Positions 1 to 10,100 of a DNA stretch of 64,000 bases are shown one piece after another. Origin of the DNA: Ilex aquifolium (lineage: Eukaryota; Streptophyta; Magnoliopsida; Aquifoliales; Aquifoliaceae). The position numbers were made by a program, and so were the translations under genes. The stretch is from the NCBI GenBank assembly GCA_951799425.1, contig OX637391.1:48517069-48581068 (forward strand), read 5' to 3'. Position 1 is the stretch's first letter; every line of letters begins with the position of its first letter. The notes below the pieces were generated by a model. It worked only from the letters and a program-made list of their open reading frames with translations, was not told the origin of the DNA and did not search any database.

Positions 1-419
1 TATAAACTCCTTCTTTCACTCCCTTTTTTGGATTCTTGAAGGGCACTAGAGGCGAGCACTTTGCTCATGGTGGAAGTGATTTGAGCGAGCTCAGCTGGCG
101 CGAGGCCTTGGGCTAGCCTGGGCTGCCTTGGGCGCGAAGTTGGGTGCCTGAGAGCATTTGAAAGGCTGGGCGCCCGAGGAGGAGGGCTGGGCGCCTGAGG
201 AGGAGATCTGGGACGCCGGAGATTGCCTGGGCCCCTGGTGTGATGGCCTGGGCGCCTGGGATGGTCTGGGCGACCAGGTCGGCTAGGCAGTTGGTTTGGG
301 CAGCCAGACAGCTGGGTACGCTGATCTAATGTAGTCCCTTTGGTTGCAGACGACCTAAGTTTCAAGATCCTGCCTTTTGAGACCGAGTTTTTGGGAACCC
401 TTGAGAGAGTCCTTAAGCT

Positions 420-836
420 TGAGGTATAGGCTGCCTGTTTAAGAACAGTACAGAGACCAAGCTTTTGGCGACTCGGGAGAGAGCCGCTAAGTTGGATATA
501 TAGGCTGCCTGTTTGAGAACAGTGCAGAGGTGGGTAGGCTGCCTGCTTGGGAGCAGTACAGAGGTAGTCTGCCTGCTTAAGAGCAGAACAGAGATATGCC
601 AAGCTTTTTTGGCGACCCGTGAGAGAGCCGCTAAGCTGGAGATAGGCTGCCTGCTTAAGAGAAGTGCAGAAATAGGCTGCCTGCTTAAGAGCAGTGCAGA
701 GATTAGTTGCCTGCTTAAGAGCAGTGCAGAGGTAGGCCAAGCTTTTTTGGCGTCTCGTGAGAGAGTCTGCTCAGCTGGAGATATATTGCCTGTTTGAGAA
801 CAGTGCAGAGACAGGTCAAGTTTTTGGCGATCCATG
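420..836. repeat. Composite A/B tandem array inside the Gypsy element
   Basis: Two units alternate irregularly. Unit A (about 30 bp, core 'ctgcctgcttaagagcag') occurs about eight times, near 424, 502, 536, 567, 644, 675, 707 and 785. Its core is a short palindrome (CTGC...GCAG). Unit B (about 44 bp, core 'ccaagcttttttggcga' followed by 'gagagagccgctaagctgg') occurs near 452, 597 and 736, with a partial copy near 816. The order is A-B-A-A-A-B-A-A-A-B-A-B'. The last B copy overlaps the 3' end of gag. Reading frames through the array merely repeat 'LLLSRQPI'-like strings and are not taken as genes. Confidence 0.75.
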
Positions 837-2036
837 AGATGATTCACCTCGCCTGGACCTGTTGGTTTCTTCAGTATTTATATATTTTTGAGCTTTTGCC
901 AATAATTCTGGCATGCTCTTTGGTGGTCGCTTCATCACTGAGAAGAGGAAGTTTGATGACCGGAGGCCTCCCAAGAAGGCGGTCATGCTAACCTTTTCAT
1001 CGGGCTCCTCAACCTGAAGGACCTCCTCGTTAAAACGAGTGAGGTACCTCCTTAAGCTCTCATCTCGGTCCTGCTTTATGCTGAGCAGGTGGGTGGCAGG
1101 CTTCTGGTGCCGGCGTCCTCCAATAAAGTGCGACACGAAGGACCTGCTCAACTCAGCAAATGAGCCAATGGAGGCTGGGGAGAGCTTGGCGAACCATTGT
1201 CTAGCATATCCCTTCAAGGTGGTTGGGAACGCTCTGCACATGATTTCGTCGGGGACACTGTGCAGCTGCATTAGGGTCTTGTAAGTCTCCAGGTGGTCCA
1301 GTGGATCTTTCTTCCCGTCAAATGTCTCCACCGATGGCATTTTAAACTTTTGAGGGAGGGGGTAGTTCACCACGTCTGGCTTGAAAGGAGTGTCAGTTCG
1401 CCTCACAAGATAGTCCACAGTCTCAGGTCCTTGCGCCTTCATGGCATTGAAGACATCACCTAGCTGATTTTGTACTTCTTTGATTTTCTCATCCCAATGA
1501 TTGGGAGCTCCTCTGGAATGAACATGGGAGTGACTCCCATGTTCCATGCTTTGATTCTCGCCTTCATCCTCTTGGAGATGAGGGTTTCCACCGTGAGAAG
1601 CAGGAGGAGGAGGTGGAAATCCCTCGTGATGGGCTTCCTTGTGTGGGGCGCCTAGGGGGATTCCAAAGGGGGCGCCCAGCCCTGCAGGGTCGCCTAGGTG
1701 TGGAGCGGCAGGGTGTGGAGTGCCTAGGTGTGGAGCAGCAAGGTGTGGAGCAGCAAGGTGTGGAGCAGCAGGGTGCGGAGCTCCTTGGCCCTCAGGATGT
1801 GGAGCTCCTCGAGGTCCTCTGAGCTGTGCTCCACCAAGTTGTGCTCCTCCTTGTCCAGCGAGCATGAGTTGCAGTATCTGCTGGTTTTGGGCCACCAGCT
1901 GCTGCATGGTCTCCAACATTTGCTGAGGATTTGGTGCTGGAGCGTTCGGGACAGGGTTGGTAACTGGAGGAGCAACCTCCTCCTCTCGTGTAGGATTGTC
2001 TTCATGTTGGTTCATCGACCGGGTAGTGATTGCCAT
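816..2036 (-). CDS. gag: Ty3/Gypsy retrotransposon Gag polyprotein
   Basis: A 406-residue open frame. It starts at the first ATG after the LTR and primer region (MAITTRSMNQHED). Residues about 40-190 are low-complexity, rich in Gln, Pro, Gly, His and Ala, with repeated 'APHLAAPHL' strings. Residues about 220-390 match the Retrotrans_gag family pattern: 'DPLDHLETYKTLMQLH', then 'FPTTLKGYARQWFAKL', 'FAELSRSFVSHF' and 'ESLRRYLTRFNEEVLQV'. Gag forms the cytoplasmic virus-like particle that packages element RNA. No CCHC zinc knuckle is present; the frame stops where it meets the A/B repeat array, so the C-terminus looks replaced or cut short. The open frame suggests fairly recent activity. Family certain, completeness uncertain. 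Confidence 0.88.
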   Translation of the reverse strand: MAITTRSMNQHEDNPTREEEVAPPVTNPVPNAPAPNPQQMLETMQQLVAQNQQILQLMLAGQGGAQLGGAQLRGPRGAPHPEGQGAPHPAAPHLAAPHLAAPHLGTPHPAAPHLGDPAGLGAPFGIPLGAPHKEAHHEGFPPPPPASHGGNPHLQEDEGENQSMEHGSHSHVHSRGAPNHWDEKIKEVQNQLGDVFNAMKAQGPETVDYLVRRTDTPFKPDVVNYPLPQKFKMPSVETFDGKKDPLDHLETYKTLMQLHSVPDEIMCRAFPTTLKGYARQWFAKLSPASIGSFAELSRSFVSHFIGGRRHQKPATHLLSIKQDRDESLRRYLTRFNEEVLQVEEPDEKVSMTAFLGGLRSSNFLFSVMKRPPKSMPELLAKAQKYINTEETNRSRRGESSHGSPKT

Positions 2037-2079
2037 TGGTTCAGTAAATAGAATGTTTTAAAATGAGAATTTTGTCGAT

Positions 2080-2097
2080 TCCCACAGACGGCGCCAA
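2080..2097 (-). promoter_or_regulatory. Probable tRNA primer-binding site
   Basis: On the minus strand, two to three bases after the LTR end, the sequence reads TGGCGCCGTCTGTGGGAA. The leading TGGCGCC is the start expected for a site complementary to a tRNA 3' end in ...GGCGCCA, most like tRNA-Asp. The match past the first ten bases is imperfect. Position directly after the LTR supports the call. Confidence 0.6.
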
Positions 2098-2099
2098 AC

Positions 2100-2658
2100 T
2101 GATGATGCACAAAATTGACTTTGCACACCACTAGTCAAGTAATTTAGAATTAAGTAGTAATTAATGTAGAGAGAGAGACGAGATTTATAGTGGTTCGGTC
2201 AGTTTGACCTACATCCACTTTGAAATGGCAGAGAGTTGCCGGTAGTTTATTGATTCCGGTGAACGGAATGTTACAGATTGGAGAGGAAGAGAAGATTTAT
2301 GCTCAGTAGAAGGTGATGCCCCCCAAGTGTTGGTGGGGCTTACATTTTATAGTCATTCTCCAACAGAGTGGAGCTATTAAGTGGCAAATATCTGGCTATC
2401 CTGGTGGAACTTGCAGATTCTCCTCAACGGGTGTGGCCGTTGAGGAGCTCCCCACAAGACTCGGTCCAAGTTGACTGCTTCCAAGGTGGTAGAGAAGGTA
2501 AGGGTGCTCTCTGGATCTTTGTAGCTAAGCCGAGGCAGCTCCATGGTGCACTTAATTGGGCTTGAGTCTTCATAAGTTTGAGCCTTTAATTGCAACTGGG
2601 CTTCAGTATGGTTTTGGGCCTTTTCACATAAATTAGGCCATTTGGGCTTGGCCCATCA
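2100..2658 (-). repeat. 5' LTR of the first Gypsy element
   Basis: About 559 bp bounded on the minus strand by TGATGGGCC at 2658 and ...GCATCATCA at 2100, giving the inverted pair TGATG/CATCA. The primer-binding-like site follows directly, then gag. The second LTR is outside the window, so identity-based dating is not possible. This LTR should hold the promoter and the start of the genomic RNA. Confidence 0.75.
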
Positions 2659-3349
2659 CACATAATTGAAACAATCTCTAGTATTTTTCTATCTAACATA
2701 TATATAAGGATTGAAAGAATATAAATAATAACCCTAGCATCAATCTTGAATTTAAGAAAGAACCCCTACCTTTAACCCCGTAGTTTGATGAAACCCTAGC
2801 GTTTTGATTTGTTTCTTAAACGTTAATCCTTCATGGCCTAGCCTTTTATTTTTCCTCTCACCCTTTCTTGGCTTCCTAGGACTCACAGCTACTAAAAACT
2901 GACCTAAGAAATGTCTTTAAGAGATTTGTAAGGTCAAAATATGAACAGTCAACGCGAGCCTAATCGTTGTAAAAATTGCGCTTACGTTGGAATGTAATTT
3001 GTGTTCAAATGTTCCTCGTTCGAACGTGACCTGCGTTCAGATGTTCCTTACTCCTAGTATTTCAATTTCTATCAAACGCCTAAGTACTATAACTATGCTT
3101 CGTTCGAACGTGAATTTAATGCTTGTCTAACTTTCAACGTAGTTTTGACCCATTTAAAAGTTGATTCACAAAATCTTTGTGAAATATACGCATTTTTGCA
3201 TACATGGGGTCATCTAGCCATAATTTCTGCCATGTTCACCTCTAAATCCTAGTTTCCTTCGACCATAAGGATATTAGTTAAATAGGTTTGGAGATCAGAG
3301 AGAGGGTCCGCAAGGAGAGAGAAAAAGTCCCTCTCTCCTCATGAAGAAA
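2659..3349. other. Intergenic, no gene recognised
   Basis: AT-rich sequence between the two Gypsy remnants, with short repeated phrases around 'cgttcgaacgtga' (2990-3115). No reading frame, RNA gene or clear element boundary was seen. It may be internal sequence of the decayed element to its right. Confidence 0.4.
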
Positions 3350-4492
3350 CTACTCGTATAGTGTTGCTCGTGTTGCCAACTTGAACAGATCGTTGAACTC
3401 CATTCTTCCAAACTTCTTTTGAAACTCAAAGCAAAGAGCATTTTGTGTTATGCCCACACATTCCATCTCGGACAAGGCCAACCTGTATTTATTCTTGGCC
3501 TTCTTGAAACGGGCAATATATTGCTTCGTTGTTTCACTAGTCATCTGATATAATCTAGATAAGCTGGCCATGGCTACCTCGGGCTTAGTGTGATAAAACT
3601 GAGCATGAAATTTATCTTGCAACTGCTGCCAGCTTAACAATGAGTTAGGCGGCAAGTCTATATACCATCTGAAATTTATTCCAATTAGCGAATTCAAAAA
3701 CAGCCTTAGCTACAAGAATTCATTTGCCCCCGCCTCACCACATTATACTGTGAAACGACATATGTGTTCGATGGTCAACTGATTGTCCTCTCCTAAAAAT
3801 GTCTCGAATAATAGGACTTTATAACCATAAGGGTATTCATGCTCCTTATCCACCCAGTCAGGATATGGCTTTCAATACATCGGCCTGGTGACTAACCTCA
3901 TGGCAGGGCCAACATGCACCTAAATAATCTCATCCAACAAGTCTCTATTCATGACCACCTATGGGCCGCTAAAAGAACAATCGAAGGTTGCCTCCTTTGC
4001 CCCTCCCCCCCCCCCCCCCCCCAAAAAAAAATACTCAAAAATAGGGGCATATCATCCTAGAACAGAGGGTTGTTGTTTCTCTAAGGTCATTTATGTCCTG
4101 TTACGCCCTCTAAGGTGTCACATATGAAGGAAGCACTAGTTGAGGTGCCTCTGCTGCTATTGCTTATGCTGGGTGGGAGTAGTGAATGCCTTGCATCCCT
4201 TGGTGGTTCAAACTGTCAAAGAGGGTGCAGCTAGACTCTATTTTTATCAAGTCTCTCAAGCCATTAATGAATCCTAAGACCTATTAAGAAACCTCCTAGG
4301 AAAATGCTTTAATCAATGCCTCCGATTCTCAATCGAATTCTTAATTTTCTTACCCTCCCCCCCCCCCCCCCCCCCGAGTGAAGGCAATTCTTCCTATAGG
4401 TTGGGGCCACCAGACTTGTCTTTTTCAACCACTTCGTGCACTGGGGGCACGTCTGTTGAGCCAATGTTGGATTTTCCACGGGTGTTCGCCAT
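3350..4492 (-). pseudogene. Decayed Ty3/Gypsy gag (second element)
   Basis: On the minus strand a start-like segment (MANTRGKSNIGSTDVPP) begins at 4492 and meets a stop within about 40 codons. Further down, 'YPDWVDKEHEYPYGYK' and 'TIEHICRF' precede more stops. The stretch 3697-3350 stays open and shows the Retrotrans_gag core: 'NFRWYIDLPPNSLLSW', 'FHAQFYH' and 'TKQYIARFKKAKNKY'. Two long poly-C runs (about 4004-4022 and 4358-4375) interrupt the frame and may be slippage sites or assembly noise. The gag is broken in several places and cannot give a whole protein. It belongs to a different Gypsy lineage from the gag at 816-2036. Confidence 0.8.
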
Positions 4493-4518
4493 CTTACTGC
4501 AATATGTCCCACTAGACG

Positions 4519-5348
4519 TAGGGGTGTTCACCCTACCTTACTGGTAGGAAATATAGCCTTTCGTCTTCCTACGCGATACTTTGCGGAAGAATTTTTTTTA
4601 GCCTACCTTACCCGATGAGGTGTGGTATTCCTACCCAACTTCCTACCCGATTAATCGGGTAGGAAGTCGGATAAACACTTTTGTAGCTATTGTAGGTACA
4701 ATGCAAAGCGCAGGCACTGGCTCCAGTTGTTTTGGATTCTGATTTACGATTTGAAATTTGGGGTTTTTCATGTTTGATGTTAACTGGATAAGTTTTGAAA
4801 GCTTTAAAAAAAACAGAGAATGCCTAAACGATGCTTAAAAAAAACAGAGAAGGTTTGAACGATGCTTGAAAGCTAGGGTTTTGAGGTTCATTAACTTGAT
4901 GCTTAAAAAAATAAAATCAGATCTGTAGATGAAAGCCTGAACGATGAAGGCCACCAGATTGCGCCCAAATAGAGACAGAGAGATAGATAGACAGAGAGAG
5001 AAAAATAGAGTACCTGGGGAGGTCGGGACTGAGCTATGGAGGCAGAGACTTGAGCGATGAAAGTCGATAGAGGCAAGAGGAGATGAGTGGAGTGAGGCGC
5101 TCGCTTAGTCAGTAGACGATAAGGTTGATTAGCAATTAGGATTTTTTTAGTTTATATATATATATATATATATTAATTAATGCGGGTAGGGTATGGTAGG
5201 AATGCAGAAATTGAAGGGTATTCCGCATTCCTACCCGATTTAATCGGAAGACCAAAAACTATTTCGCATTCCTACCAGATTTTTGCGGCTAGCCGTTCAG
5301 TAGGGTAGGGTAGGAATTTGTGGCCAATCGAAAATTTGAACACCCCTA
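4519..5348. mobile_element. Non-autonomous hAT element, 830 bp
   Basis: Terminal inverted repeats TAGGGGTGTTCA (left) and TGAACACCCCTA (right) are exact over 12 bp. They are flanked by a perfect 8-bp target duplication, ACTAGACG (4511-4518 and 5349-5356); the 8-bp size is diagnostic of hAT. Subterminal regions carry repeated 'cctaccc' and 'gattaatcggg' motifs, the usual hAT transposase-binding pattern. There is no transposase frame, so it would depend on a partner elsewhere. It sits in the untranslated leader of the second Gypsy element, right after that LTR. A truncated relative is at 24007-24225. Confidence 0.88.
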
Positions 5349-5356
5349 ACTAGACG

Positions 5357-6133
5357 TGCCAAAAAATATGTTTAGCATATTTTTGAATTGCGAACATGTC
5401 AAAGTTCAGATGGACTTAAAATCCAAATACTTACGAGCATACTTATTCGAATCGATGTAATGTTCTAAATATTTTCAAAATCAAAAAAAATTTCTCGTAC
5501 TGTCGAGGTTACCTTAAAAAAAAATGTAATATTCTAAAATCGTGATTGTTCATACGATTCTAATGAAACGTAAGGCTACTTCTAAACTATTTTCTCTGCT
5601 TTGGATATCAATTGCTTAAATAATTTTCATTGCAACAACTTAATGAACTAGGATTTGGAAAATATACTTGAATCGAAAAATAATGAAGTAAAACAACAAG
5701 GAGAGTAATGCATCTACTGTTCTTAGAATTAACTGAAAAGAAAGATCACCGGAGTGATGGGTACAGAGTTAAAAGAAAAAATGCAAAAAATAAGCTAAGT
5801 AAGGAAGAGGCTGGCTCTGTGTAGTGTTGTGTGATGATCGAGAATCCTTTTTTTGTAGCCTTGCCTTCAATGTTTATAGGGGATGACTCTAACCATCGAA
5901 ACTATCTTTTCCAACCATGATCGCAATCATGACCTCTTTCCCCAACATTCTCAGACGTGCGTCGAACCGTCTGCAACTAGCGGCTCATGAAATCACGTCT
6001 CTTCGTTTTTCATGATTCAGGGAGTCATATCCCTCTAATTGTCTTGTTCTATCTGGACTCTTTCCGACTTCATGCTGACCATTGGATCTCGCCATGTGTC
6101 ATTCTTAAATTTTTTAGTATTTTGGTGTAAACA
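5357..6133 (-). repeat. 5' LTR region of the second Gypsy element
   Basis: The minus strand begins at 6133 with TGTTTACACCAAAATA, a typical LTR start. The other end lies near 5370, where the minus strand reads 'TTTTTTGGCACGTCTAGT' and, across the hAT insertion, continues with GGGAC. That junction resembles the LTR/leader boundary seen in many plant Gypsy elements. The decayed gag follows in the expected order and orientation. The exact inner LTR boundary is uncertain by some tens of bases. Confidence 0.6.
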
Positions 6134-7141
6134 AATATATGTTTGATCATAGGATCTAACCTAGCAATTAAATGTATATAATAATATAATATAAATTAGA
6201 CTTCATATTAATATAACATAAATATAAAAAATTATATGTAAGTATACTACTAATAAATGAGTCTAAAAGAATTTAGAAATCAAATAATACTAATAACAAT
6301 ACACGCTGCGATGTATCCAAAGCTCTGGTCTATGTTTGACCTTTTGTCTTGTGTTTGAGGTTTTGTATTACGTTTGACCTTTTGTCTTATGTTTGAGCTT
6401 TTTATCTTATTTTCAAAGCAAGTTGTGTATGAGATGCTTCATAAGCAGCCGGAAGAAAATTAAAATTTCAACAAACAATGCCGTGATGGATCTGGCAGGC
6501 GTGGGCGGTGGGGTTGTGGCGGTGGTGGGCCGGCCGCTCCCACCATGTTTTGAAAATCTCTTAGCAATACAACATTGTATCACTGTTATTATGTGTCAAT
6601 TGAGTGTTTACGTTCCCATAGAACTACCATAACTGTACATGTTTCACTGCACATCCTCAACTGGTAACTTCAATCAATAACTTACCTTTAATCAATAACT
6701 TCTCACATATCACAACCATTGCACAGAACCAAAAGCATATCACTATTCACTCTCAAAAATAACAGCAAACTCTGGAAACAATAAACCATCCACTATAAAT
6801 GATGATTCTGATATAATATCTATGCAACCAAGAATGGTTAGTCAACGTAAGAATCGGATAATTTCGTTACAACCAGCTATCCTAGAACATATAGTATTTA
6901 CAATGGAATTCGACTTTATAACAGAGTGTCTAATAAAGTTTCAGCTTGCCCAGTAAGAGAACAATTAAACCAAAAGCGACACCAAATAATGCACTTCAGT
7001 AGCTGAATCGCAAATAATTTGCCAATGGAGGAACATCTATACCCACATAAAAATGGTATAGGAACCACATCTATATACATTGCAAGCAATGCCAATCAAC
7101 TGATTTTCATTTTTGAAGAATTTTGACTCACGATGCAAATC
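6134..7141. other. Intergenic; 3' flank of the invertase gene
   Basis: AT-rich, with short repeats of 'gtttgaccttttgtctt' near 6335-6400 and a GC-rich patch at 6485-6545. The part nearest 7142 should include the invertase 3' untranslated region and polyadenylation site (minus strand). No independent gene was seen. Confidence 0.4.
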
Positions 7142-10100
7142 TCATACTATATACGTCTTTTGGGAGTTCTTTGGACCACGTTTTCTTCTTGGGTTAGTGT
7201 TGATCGCACAAGAGAAGGCATTTACAAGCTCAGAATCCTCTTCAGTAATCAGAATCTTGGCTGCACTTGGGTCAGCAAGGAGGAGTTTTGCTACAAGGTA
7301 TCCTGCAATTGACCAGGTCTGGAACAATTGCGCTTGTTTGCCAATGAACCTTGCTCTTTTCGTGTCATAATATTCAGGCCATTTGTCTAGTGATATGCGT
7401 TTCTCTGCAACCTCAACAGCTCTAGCAGCAAGGTCTGGTCTATTCATCTTAATGCATGCAACAGTGAGCTGCAAAAGGTGAATTATATGTCTTGTTCGTC
7501 ATCTATCAAATCATATATCTACCAATTTGTAAAAGCCAGCCCAGTTAATAAAAGCATGCCATATAAATCATAGGTCCTACATGGTCAAAAGAATAAAAGA
7601 AAAGTTTAACTTCCACATCCCCATACCCCTCAAATGGTGACCATCCAAGCAGGGTGGTAATTGAACCGGAGCTGTATCCTGGATATTTTAAATGTGATAG
7701 ACTATGCAGATCCGCACATATAAAATGCATACCTAAAGCGGAAAATGACCTCAAGGATATAAAATTATATATCATCATCATGCACAGGCCCAATCACCCA
7801 ATCTCTAACTCTTGGTAGATAGACAAAGAGTGGGTTTGGAAGCAATCCTCAAGGAGAAAGTACTTCAGATTGCCATGAAATAATTACGAATATCCCGATT
7901 TAGGAAACATTGATGGAATTCCCACGTAAGAATGGGGTTTAGTTTCTTAATTTGTTGTTTTAATCCCATCAACCTCAAAAATGACCTTGTTAGACTGCAG
8001 TGCAAAGACCTCCTTCCATGAGTGACAGGAATCTATGTTTTTGTTGTTTAATTCAAAGAAGCAAATTTCTGACCCGGGAAAATAGAAAAGAGAAGAAGAG
8101 AAGCAGGTTTCCTTGAGACTACCTTCAAGATACGCCCAAAAGAACATTTGCTAAAATTATATGTTTCACATAAAATTTGACAGCACAACTGCAAACTCAA
8201 AATCTCGATTATTAAATTCTAATTACCAGACTATTCGTAAATGAAATGTATCTAACCAATCCCATCATCATAGTTGCTCCTGGATGGGAACTTCCATTCC
8301 AATGCTAATAAAACATGTTAAAAATATTCAAAAAGCAAGTCCACTCGTTCGCCTGCAGGATTGGTTAATATCAAACTGATTCTAGCCCGCAATTGGAGTT
8401 AGGAATGAATCAAAAAGGACACTAAACATGACAATGAGACAAAAAATTAGCACCACACTAAAGATTAATAAACAAACTGCTACCTGCCAGAGTAAAGTCG
8501 GCCAAGCACCTCCATTGTGGTAGGACCAAGGGCTGCATCAGAAGTAACAAGGAATGGAATGACGAAGAATAGAATTAGCTCAAGGGACTAAAAATAAAAA
8601 ATTAGACAAAAAACAAAATTAACATGGGAAAAGGAGATAGCTTACGTGTTTTTGGGGTCACAGCCAGTTATAATCTGCCACTCTTGACCTTCAAGAGCAG
8701 GATAACAAATCTTGAGGGGCATGTCAGCCACCAGATCTGCCCATTTGGCTTCAATGAGATCCAATATAGCATGTGACTGATCCACTGTGGCAAGACTACT
8801 CACCACTGACCACAAGTTCCCCAGGGAAAAGAAACGGAAATCCATGTGAGCTGGTTGCAAGTTCCCAATCAGATAGCCTCCTCTATTAGGCATCCATTCC
8901 ACCAGCCAGGAAGAAATCTGATCTGGGTAGATGTTGAACTTGTTTATGGCATCATATGAGTACTCTTCAGTTTTGTAACGATAAATCTCATTGAGTTTTT
9001 TCATATCAATCCAATAATACTCTCTGATGTGAAAGGATAATGCTACAAGACGACTGTTCAGTGCTCTAATAAGGTCAGCTGATGCATCCTCTGGAGTAAG
9101 CATCTCACGAGCAGAGAGTAATGCTGAATAAAATAGTGCCTGAACCAACATCCAAAATTGTACCAAGACAAAATTCTAAGCTTATCAGGAACATTGGGTA
9201 AGAAACAAGTTCAACCTGCCTACCTGACCAGTAAGATAACCAAATTTATTGTGTCTCAAATACATGTATAGCTTGGTTTTAGTGCTCGTGATCACAGTAT
9301 TCCCAAGTTCACAAAAATCCTCCTCACTTTGTACAGAATATTAATGTAATGATCACCATTCTCCTAATCAAATTAAAGGATGGTTTGCGTCCGCCTGGCA
9401 TCTTACTTCTTAACTATTCTATCAAGTTTTATATCTATCTTGTATATTAACTCAATTCTTCATCCACCTTACATGTCTTCTCTAATATCTTCCCTCAGCA
9501 TGAACTAGCAAGAAATAAGCCCCCCTGGTGGATACTTCATCAATGAAAAGGGATTCCATCATTTGCTCATGCCATGGAGGACCATGTCTGAGACCGTTCA
9601 CTAAATAAAGGTTGTTATAATGTCACGTGATCCTCTACCAGCAGATCACACAAAAAGACACCAGGTAAAAGACAGCAGATCAGACAATTAGACATCAAAA
9701 TTTCAAGTCTTTTTTAATGAGATATGGAAGGAGACTAATGAAGGACAACATGGAAGGGGAAGTTAACTTTACAGTTAAAAAAGTGAAACTGCTCTGATTC
9801 TGAATCAAACGATGCCATAGTATCTCACTAACTAGGTTTATCTCTTGATCCCTAGATGGTATCAACTTTAAGGGACGAGACTCAAGCAGGGAGCAAAATA
9901 TCTGAATATTTTTTTATCATGCTGTCCAATCTGCTTTGTGCTGAAGGCAAACAATATAAATCAGACTCTAATTAACCCTCAACCTCACTTTTAACACAAT
10001 TTGTGGTCTTCAACTAACCACAGGATTGGATCAAAAAAAAAAAAAAACTAAGCACGGGTTATGAATATAAATTGTTCAAATCCTGACATTTATTGGCATT

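Larger units (their letters stand above)
1..2658 (-). mobile_element. Ty3/Gypsy LTR retrotransposon, 5' part only (runs off the left edge)
   Basis: Read on the minus strand, the element starts with an LTR (2100-2658), followed by a primer-binding-like site, a gag gene (816-2036), a composite tandem array (about 420-836) and a GC-rich stretch (1-412) that continues out of the window. Residues 1-412 contain no convincing reading frame; they are made of loosely repeated motifs around 'gggcgcctg'. No protease, reverse transcriptase or integrase is visible in the 2.1 kb of internal sequence. This fits either an autonomous element whose pol lies further left or a gag-only non-autonomous element (the TR-GAG type known in plants); the window edge prevents a decision. 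Superfamily assignment rests on the gag domain and LTR junction. Confidence 0.85.

Noticed and set aside
413..847. Open frames on both strands through the A/B array
   Set aside because: They only repeat the tandem units and match no family; treated as a consequence of the repeat.
1039..2051. Plus-strand frames opposite gag
   Set aside because: Antisense shadows of the Gypsy gag; the minus strand carries the gag domain.
4004..4375. Poly-C runs as functional signals
   Set aside because: Two C-runs in a dead gag; slippage or assembly noise is the simpler explanation.
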